64,000 bases of DNA from Byssothecium circinans (lineage: Eukaryota; Ascomycota; Dothideomycetes; Pleosporales; Massarinaceae): contig ML976993.1 of the NCBI GenBank assembly GCA_010015675.1, positions 91,495-155,494 of the forward strand, in the 5' to 3' direction. The translations under genes and the position numbers were made by a program. Below the pieces are notes generated by a model. It was not told the origin of the DNA. It did not search any database and saw nothing but the letters and a program-made list of their open reading frames with translations. Positions 56,170-64,000 of this stretch are shown piece after piece (within the stretch, counting starts at the first letter, position 1; every line of letters begins with the position of its first letter).

Positions 56170-57791
56170 ATGCATATGCCCATGCCCTTAGCAACCTTGC
56201 CAGCTCGCGCCAGGCCTCTTCTTTTTCCACACAAAACACCCCCTCGGATAGCACGAATCCCGAGCAAACGCTCGACGCGCCTTTTCACCACAGCATCCGC
56301 GTCAAACACCCTGCTACCCGCCTTCTTCACCCCACTACAGCCGCTGTTGATAGATTTCTTTCGACCCCGATTCCCCGCCATGGCTAGCTCGACTGTGGAT
56401 GAGGGCTTGCTCGCCTTCCTCAAGACGCACGCGCCGAACAATGCCTCCTCCGAGACCGACGCCGTCAAAGCCTCCCAGGCCCTCTTCCCGTCCATTACCT
56501 ACACCGACGCCGAGAAAGCGGAACTCAGTCAATGGCTCATCACCGCTTCACACATTGCCTCCTCCGGCGAGGACGCCGCAAAGGCATCTGAGAGGCTCTC
56601 GTCGCTGAACACCCACCTCTCTAGCCGAACCACCGTCCTCGGCGCCAAACCATCCGTCGCAGATATCGCCCTCTACCAGAAGCTAGCGCCTGTTGTGTCA
56701 AAATGGAGTGCGGAGGAGAGGACGGGAGAGCAGGGATACCACCATATTGTCCGGCATCTAGACTTTGTCCAGAATTCACCTCTGTTTGGGCTGAAGCTGG
56801 ACGACAAGGTCAATGTTGATCTAGACAACGTCATCTTCAAGATCAAACCAATCGACGCAAAGGCCGAGAAGGAGCGCAAGAAGAAGGAGAAAGAGGCCGC
56901 TGCTGCCAATGCTGCTGCTGCTTCAGGCGCGACACCAACCACACTCACAGGTGAACAGGGCGAGGGTAAGAAGAGCAAGAAAGACAAGGCCAAGGACAAG
57001 TTGCAAGCTGCCGGTGATGCTGTGGCCTCGACGGTGGCTGGGAAGCCTGGCGCTTCTGAGGGTGCTCCTACACAAAAGAAGGAGAAGAAGCCGAAGCAGC
57101 CCAAACCACAGAAAGCGTGAGTCTAACTCATCTATGATGCAAATTGACATGTCTGCTAACAATCCTTAGACCACCTGCTGAGAAGCCACTATCACCCTGC
57201 CTCATCGATCTCCGCGTCGGCCACATTCTCAAAGCCGAGAGACATCCCAACGCCGATTCCCTCTATGTCAGCACCATTGCCTGCGGCGACGCCCCCGGCA
57301 CCGACAACACATCCGAGTACGAAGGCCAGGTTGTGCGCACAGTATGCTCAGGTCTCAACGGCCTGATTCCGCTCGAGGAGATGCAGAACCGCAAGATCAT
57401 CACCGTGTGCAATCTGAAGCCCGTCACCATGCGCGGCATCAAGTCCTGCGCCATGGTTCTTGCGGCGTCGCCACGCATCGCTGAGGGAGAGGATAGTCAC
57501 GGTGGGCCTGTGGAGCTGGTGAACCCGCCTGCGGAGTCGAAAGCGGGAGATCGGGTGCTCTTTGAGGGGTGGGAGGGCGAGCCGGAGGCTGTGCTAAACC
57601 CGAAGAAGAAGATCTGGGAGGCTATTCAACCGGGGTTCACGACGACTGATTCGTTAGAGGTTGGTTTCGATGTCGGGGCCGTACCGCAGTTGTCGGGAGA
57701 GGGAGCGGATAAGAAAACGGGCGTGGCTAAGCTTAAGACGGCCGCGGGTCTCTGCTCGGTCACTACCCTCAAGGGTGCTACTGTGCGATAA
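56170..57791 (+). CDS. ARC1: Arc1-type tRNA-binding cofactor of aminoacyl-tRNA synthetases
   Basis: Cofactor that binds tRNA and tethers MetRS and GluRS in yeast. Exon 2 is 57170-57791. Exon 1 ends at 57116 and starts at 56170 (522 residues) or, more conventionally, at 56380 (452 residues; the ATG sits in a strong cgccATGG context). From the second ATG: a GST-C-like helical domain (about 1-165, KPSVADIALYQKLAPVVSKW, GYHHIVRHLDFVQN), a Lys/Ala-rich linker (165-245), and a C-terminal EMAP II/OB-fold tRNA-binding domain. The latter has LIDLRVGHILKAERHPNADS, LYVSTIACGD, VRTVCSGLNGLIPLEEMQNR and CNLKPVTMRGIKSCAMVLAA. The extra 70 N-terminal residues of the long form are rich in Arg, Pro, Leu and Ser with a single Asp, like a mitochondrial presequence. 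Confidence 0.92.
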
Positions 57792-58164
57792 AGCAATGCA
57801 TTGCAAGACGACGAAATACACAATAGGACCACTTGATAGAACCTGACTCGAGGATATATCCACAGTCAATGCGACATCAGCAGCCCAGCATATGCTTCTC
57901 CGATCTGCGTCGGATCTGTTGTTCGCAGTATTGAATCACTGCAGCTTAATAGAGAACATGGATGCTGAAAAGTAGGATTATATTCCGAAAATAGAACCAG
58001 TCCATTGACACGTCCATGATCTGCACCGAAAAATTGCTGCGTTTTCTGATACTCTATACCTCCTATCCATATACCCTGCTCCACGTTCCCAAACCGCAAA
58101 GTATCAAAGGACGTCAAATCATTTCATCTCATCACACATTTTCCCACTCCACATGAATGTCCGC
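57792..58164. other. Intergenic between convergent ARC1 and epimerase genes
   Basis: 373 bp, AT-richer, presumably the two 3' untranslated regions. Nothing else seen. Confidence 0.6.
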
Positions 58165-59462
<1,298 letters not shown>

Positions 59463-60877
59463 GTTGAATGATATGTGCAAAGAATTTGGTGGGGAGAGGA
59501 AGTGAGGAGGCTAGGGAGTCTGTTTGGGGTGCCAATTGAAGAAGTGGAGCGCGCGGTCACGGCAGTTTATGTGTACTGGAGGGTTGATGGTGCAACTGAG
59601 CCCACTTTCAATGTTGACCCCGGAGCGGCGGTGTGTCGGGTAACTAACGGGATGAAGACTAGCGGTCAGCTACCCCCCGAAGAATCTCAGCCCTCTTAAG
59701 TGCTTTAGCCAGAAACGTTGCCAGTCATTGGGAGGCTATTTGTGTCGAACGAGGTGGCGATGCTACCAATATTGAAGTTGCATGCACATGTGGCTTTAGT
59801 TTATTCCGTCATGTATAGTGGAGTTATCGAACATGATGTGCTTCGCCATCGATGGAGGACTTCCAAGTGCTTCGAGTAGTGAGGCCCGTCATGCAAGGTA
59901 CGTCGAATTAAGCTCTTGATGCCTGTAGTTGGCGATGAATATTGTTAAACTTTGGATAGTTTTCGCAAGGGCGCCCGTGGAAGTGAACCCTTCCACATGC
60001 ATACGGCCCGTTAGCAAAGGAACTCTAATTGGCTGTGCATAGCTCGGAATACAGGTGCCTCTCGCCCATCCCATATTCTATCAACAGCTTTGGAAGTAAT
60101 TGGATCTTTGAAGAGAACATCGCCTGCATCCCCATCCCATCCCGCACCTCGCTGTTCTGCCCACTTTCCCCGCCTTCGCTAAGATGCCTGCATTGGTTGC
60201 GCTCGGGCCGCAGCCGCCAAAAGGTTGTTCGCGACGCGACGAGGCGTTCACCTCGAACTGCTTTGCTCATTCACCGAGACTTCGTCATCACGCGTTGGCA
60301 GCGCCAGACCCTGCGCCGGGAAAGATGCGTATCGGTCGCGTCAGACATCGCAACCACCTTTCACCTTTCACAACCCCGGCATAGTTGCGCCGCGACTCCA
60401 GTACCCGACGCGTCAAGCTCACGAACCTGCTGTCCACGTCTTGATCTGCTTGCTGCAGCAACCCGTTCCGCCTCGAGGGTGCACACTGAAGAGCAGGACT
60501 TTTGGCAGCGCAATTCAGAGCATCTAGGTATCAAGTAGTGCGCAATTTATTTTGAAGGAGGTGAGTGAACGATCCCTATAGACCCCTGTCGCTACGTGAA
60601 CGTCGCCCAAGGTGCGCTACCCTCTGATATTGTCCTATTCACCAACGCCTGCCCCACTTTTCTGGTCGCGCTCTCAACTGTGCTATTGTACCGCAAGCAC
60701 AATACCGAAAAACTTTGCTGTCAAAATCCTTTTCACGTCTCTATTCCCACTCTCCTTCAAACACCATCTCCATCTTTTCCCTTCGATTCATCCTCTTCTC
60801 AAGAACCTCAACGGCCATATTCTCATATCTAAACCACAGATCCTTCACCTCCTTCGGGCCGTTACCGTCACCTCGAC
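59463..60877. promoter_or_regulatory. 1.4 kb divergent region between epimerase and SUN-domain genes
   Basis: Contains both promoters. The 300 bp before 60878 is strongly CT-rich on the plus strand with CACC/CTCC runs, likely the SUN gene 5' leader. A 169-codon plus-strand frame at 60029-60538 lacks an ATG start and any domain and is not called. Confidence 0.5.
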
Positions 60878-62839
60878 ATGGCGCGATCAACAAATCAGCA
60901 AGGCGGTCCGACGCCACGCCGTTCGGCGCGCGCCTCCACCGTTGCCCGTTCCATTGCATCTCAATCTGTTGCTAGCGCTTCCGGAAACGCAGCTACCCCC
61001 AGTCGTAAGAGCGCCCTGCCCAAGCTCAATGCCCGTCAGTCGACCGCCTATGGCGCCAGCGGTCGCATCGTCGCAGCCGAAGAGCTACATGTCCCTGCGA
61101 CTGGGTTCATTCAAGCATTCGACGACCAGCGAGGTGCAGCTGTTGCCCGTGGAGCGCAGAACCAGCTCGCGAGCGGTGCCCTCCACCGCGGTGAGTCCGA
61201 CAGAGCAGAAAGCCCATCCGTCCAAGGCTTTGAGAGTGAGAATCCGTCAAGCGAGCCCAGCGACAACGAAGAAGATGTAGACCAACAGTCAATCGCCAAC
61301 ACCAGCAAGTCTTTCGGCATGATGCGTGAGGCCGGCATGCTCCGCCCTCTCACTCCACCCGGAAGGCGCTCCAGGGCCGCTCCCCTTGCTCTAGCTCCAG
61401 CTCCCATTCCCCCTCGGTCCCTTGCTATGCCTCCGCCGCGATTGGAGCCTCGCCCTGCGCCCACCAACGTTAGACAGCCAAATGTTGTTAGGCCTGCCGT
61501 CGTGGTCCCGCAAGTCGCCGAAGAAGAACAAGGCCGATCATGGTTCAGGAAAGAATGGTTGTTCTACGTCTTAGGTGGTCTGTTCATGTTGTTCCTTGGA
61601 CTGGTACTAGCCAAGCCAGGAAATATCGACGCCATCAAAACTAGTTTCCTGGATTTTATACCCCCACCGCGCGACGACAAATTCGGATACGACCGTACTA
61701 CCGATTATCTCGTGGACTGGGTGAAAGGGGGCTACAAGGGACTTGACGCCGACATCAGTGACGTTCGAAATACCGTCCTTCAACTCAGGGATAGACTTCC
61801 TGATTTAGTTGTCGTCCACAAAGATGCGAATGGCTCATTCCGAATCAGTGATGAGTTCTGGAACGCTTTGGCTAGCAAGATGAAATCCGAAGTTATCTCT
61901 GGAAGCACGAGCGAAAACTGGAAAGCCTTCTTGGATAAGAATGATGCGAAGATCCAGGAGATTTTCAGAAAGTCATTCGATCCATCCAAGGCACATCCAC
62001 ATGTCATTAATCGCCGCGAATTTCTCGATACTTTGGAGAAGAACTGGAACGGTCTTTCAGAATTAGTCGACAAGAAGATTGCAGAAGTCTCCAAGAACAT
62101 GGAAAAGGAACTCAAGAAAGCCGTTAATAAAGAAGTGAAGCAAGCCCAAATCGACCAGATCCGACTTCAATCCCTCGCCATAACCAACCTACTCGCCAAT
62201 GCGGAGCTCACCCTACGGAAACCCAACTATTTCTCCCCCGGACTTGGTGCTTTCGTCAACACGAGAATCTCATCCCCTACCGCCGCCGAAAATCCCGCTT
62301 GGCTCACCCACCTCTGGCGCTCAGCGGTAACTCCCCCCGACCGCCGACCTCCTGTCCTTGCGCTCGAGGAGTGGAGGGAAGTTGGCGATTGTTGGTGCGC
62401 CGCCCCTAGCACGTCGAAGAAAGGAAAGACCCAACTCGCCATCAATCTTGGATCCCGCATCTTCCCCAATCAACTCACCATCGAGCATATTCCGATGACT
62501 ATGACTCCTGGAAAGAACATCGCCAGTGCACCCAAGAACGTCGAGCTTTGGGTCAAGACGGATACTCTAGCCGTGCCCGGCCAGACGTCCTCTGGTGACT
62601 GTGAACATACAGATGACATGCCCGAAGGCTGGATCTGTCTTGGTTCTGTAAAGTACGATATCTTCGGCGCCAACCATGTCCAGACCTTCGACCTCCAGAT
62701 GCAAACCCCCACCGCTATCGACGAAGCCGTCATTCGCGTCACTGAGAATTGGGGTGCAGACCGGACTTGCATCTACCGTGTCCGGCTCCACGGCGAGTTC
62801 GACGGTCCCGACTACGACTATACTCCGCGTGCGGAGTAA
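60878..62839 (+). CDS. SAD1: SUN-domain inner nuclear membrane protein (Sad1/UNC-84 family)
   Basis: LINC-complex protein spanning the inner nuclear membrane and linking the nucleus to cytoskeleton or spindle pole via KASH partners. Single exon, 653 residues. The N-terminal 220 residues are Arg/Ser/Pro/Ala-rich and nucleoplasmic by inference (ARSTNQQGGPTPRRSARAST). One TM helix at about 228-248 (WLFYVLGGLFMLFLGLVLAK) follows a basic flank. The lumenal part has a coiled-coil-like stretch (about 390-435, ELVDKKIAEVSKNMEKELKK). The SUN domain covers about 445-648 (FVNTRISSPTAAENPAW, PPVLALEEWREVGDCWCAAP, QLAINLGSRIFPNQLTIEHI, NWGADRTCIYRVRLHGEF). The conserved Cys pair and Trp/Gly positions of the SUN fold are visible. 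It ends YTPRAE. The nearest earlier ATGs are out of frame. Confidence 0.93.
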   Translation: MARSTNQQGGPTPRRSARASTVARSIASQSVASASGNAATPSRKSALPKLNARQSTAYGASGRIVAAEELHVPATGFIQAFDDQRGAAVARGAQNQLASGALHRGESDRAESPSVQGFESENPSSEPSDNEEDVDQQSIANTSKSFGMMREAGMLRPLTPPGRRSRAAPLALAPAPIPPRSLAMPPPRLEPRPAPTNVRQPNVVRPAVVVPQVAEEEQGRSWFRKEWLFYVLGGLFMLFLGLVLAKPGNIDAIKTSFLDFIPPPRDDKFGYDRTTDYLVDWVKGGYKGLDADISDVRNTVLQLRDRLPDLVVVHKDANGSFRISDEFWNALASKMKSEVISGSTSENWKAFLDKNDAKIQEIFRKSFDPSKAHPHVINRREFLDTLEKNWNGLSELVDKKIAEVSKNMEKELKKAVNKEVKQAQIDQIRLQSLAITNLLANAELTLRKPNYFSPGLGAFVNTRISSPTAAENPAWLTHLWRSAVTPPDRRPPVLALEEWREVGDCWCAAPSTSKKGKTQLAINLGSRIFPNQLTIEHIPMTMTPGKNIASAPKNVELWVKTDTLAVPGQTSSGDCEHTDDMPEGWICLGSVKYDIFGANHVQTFDLQMQTPTAIDEAVIRVTENWGADRTCIYRVRLHGEFDGPDYDYTPRAE

Positions 62840-63594
62840 TCGACAGCGCATTGCGACGTAGCGTATCGCATCTCAACGAATATTTCGTCTCCGACGCATT
62901 CTTACCCCAGTCTCGAGTCTCAACTGTTTGGGTCCTTTCCTGTACCTTATTTGGCCAGGGAGCATTGAAGGCGTTGTTTGATCGGTTACATACCCCGGGT
63001 CGGTTGTTTTTGCTTCCTTCAGTTTTTGTTTTACTTGTTTTATCCACGAGGGCGTTTGGCATCGGTGGAATGGGCTGCGGGTCGTTGTATACCCCTCGAT
63101 ATCCTTGCATGTAGACCCCAATTTGCTTGCTCTTGCGAGAAGTGTTTTGCTTTGGCGAGCGGGCAATGAGACGATGAGCTGGATAACATGAATGATTGAT
63201 GTCGCCTTTATGAGGCTGGGGTTCGAGGGACAGATAAATTTGTGTGGTGCATGGTTTCCCTGCTTTGCTTTGCGATGGCGGCTGCGACTGCGGCTGCTGT
63301 GGCAATAATAGTCTATACAAAAATGCATAAAAACTCTGAAAAGCTTTTCTGAATTCCGTGCTAGGCTTTCTATAGGTAGGATGTCCCTGTGTCATTGAGG
63401 TCGTTGGGGTCTCCATAGATCAGGAGCAGATACAGTAACAGCACAAATCCGTTGTACCTTAATGGTCCGAACATCCCTCGCATGCTTCGTCACTATCCGC
63501 ACCTGCTTCATCCTGAACTCCTCCGCTGAATACTTGAACTGCTCCCTCCACCCATTGTCTCGAATATCTGAGTCCACAACGGCCCTAACGAGAC
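62840..63594. other. 3' flank of the SUN gene
   Basis: A minus-strand frame from an ATG at 63416 stays open for 225 codons and runs 100 bp into the 3' end of the SUN coding region antisense. It is Gln/Pro/Arg/Asn-rich without a domain, so I treat it as chance. Nothing else seen. Confidence 0.4.
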
Positions 63595-63735
63595 TTAGGA
63601 AAGAATGGAGGCAAGTATTGTAACTGAGGTGACGATTGATTGATCGGCTAAAGCAATGTTGGAAAGTGACAAAGGCGGTTGAGCAGGATGTTCCCAGGCT
63701 AGTGCAAAGGCTAAGAGTTGGAGAAGGAGGCACAT
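63595..63735 (-). CDS. Possible start of a small secreted protein (uncertain, may be broken)
   Basis: ATG at 63735 opens a 46-codon frame beginning with a signal-peptide-like sequence (MCLLLQLLAFALAWEHPAQP) and ending in TAA at 63597. Just downstream, in another frame, a protein-like stretch (DSDIRDNGWREQFKYSAEEF and RMKQVRIVTKHARDVRTI, about 63585-63450) continues on the same strand. No GT..AG intron I tried joins the two in phase. It is therefore either a gene with a splice I missed, a frameshifted relic, or coincidence. Confidence 0.3.
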   Translation of the reverse strand: MCLLLQLLAFALAWEHPAQPPLSLSNIALADQSIVTSVTILASILS

Positions 63736-64000
63736 GGTACGACTAGTGAAGTTGATGCATAGAGTTTGAGGGCGTCTAGAGTTTTAGTGGATGAATGACA
63801 GGAGCGTTTTGGAGGCTCCTGGCTGTGTCTAGGAAGTGGGAGGGAGGTTGTGTGGATACATCAAGATCGTCAAGCGCTTATATTTTAACAAATGGAGTTT
63901 TGCTTTAAGCTAGCCGACCGGGTTCCTGATCACCCGGGGTTCTTGGTCACCTCTCGAAATCAGCCACCCCTCAGAAAATCGTGTTTATTTCAGTCAACCT
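63736..64000. other. Right-edge flank
   Basis: Upstream of the uncertain minus-strand ORF. No gene seen up to the window edge. Confidence 0.4.

Noticed and set aside
60029..60538. 169-codon plus-strand open frame upstream of the SUN gene
   Set aside because: It begins with TTG rather than ATG, has no domain, and lies in the expected promoter/5' leader of the SUN gene.
62739..63416. 225-codon minus-strand open frame
   Set aside because: It is low-complexity, has no recognised domain and runs antisense into the SUN coding region.

Overview
The window is chromosomal DNA of a filamentous ascomycete fungus (Pezizomycotina; a Dothideomycete is my guess, inferred and not proven). The evidence is short spliceosomal introns with GT..AG ends and CTRAY-like branch sites, genes on both strands without operons, and a set of fungal housekeeping and signalling families. 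No bacterial, phage or plasmid features were seen. Exon joins below were worked out by hand. For every multi-exon gene the exon lengths sum to an exact multiple of three and join domains in frame.

Layout, left to right: RPN13 (-) and ribosomal protein eL6 (+) diverge from a short promoter. A fatty-acid-hydroxylase-superfamily membrane enzyme (-) follows, then a 2.3 kb gap. Next come a large alpha/beta-hydrolase protein (+), the wybutosine enzyme PPM2/TYW4 (-) divergent from the autophagy PROPPIN ATG18 (+), and the proteasome regulator PI31/FUB1 (+). A gene-poor stretch of about 6.9 kb comes next. It is followed by a C2H2 zinc-finger factor (-), an unusually exon-rich TRP-type vacuolar Ca2+ channel of the YVC1 family (-), a disordered hypothetical protein (+), a DUF3112-type membrane protein (+), a hemerythrin-like protein (+), DCC1 (-) and a 1,520-residue Rho exchange factor (+). 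A 2.7 kb interval then holds a frameshifted FAD-oxidase relic. The right third carries PPS1 (-), the Pol delta small subunit (-), DcpS (+), a Git3-type GPCR (-), a UCH deubiquitinase (-), ARC1 (+), UDP-glucose 4-epimerase (-) and a SUN-domain protein (+).

These are mostly independent genes, but some themes recur. Proteasome and ubiquitin: RPN13, PI31, UCH. RNA and translation: eL6, PPM2, ARC1, DcpS. Replication and cohesion: DCC1, Pol delta p12. Signalling: Git3-type GPCR, RhoGEF, PPS1, YVC1-like channel. I found no biosynthetic cluster, intact transposon, rRNA, tRNA or CRISPR array. The most notable observations are the 18-exon channel gene with 17-21 nt micro-exons, a GC-AG intron in PPM2, targeting-like N-terminal extensions on ARC1 and the hemerythrin protein, the FAD-oxidase relic, and the large gene-poor gap. 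I did not find a convincing wholly new system.
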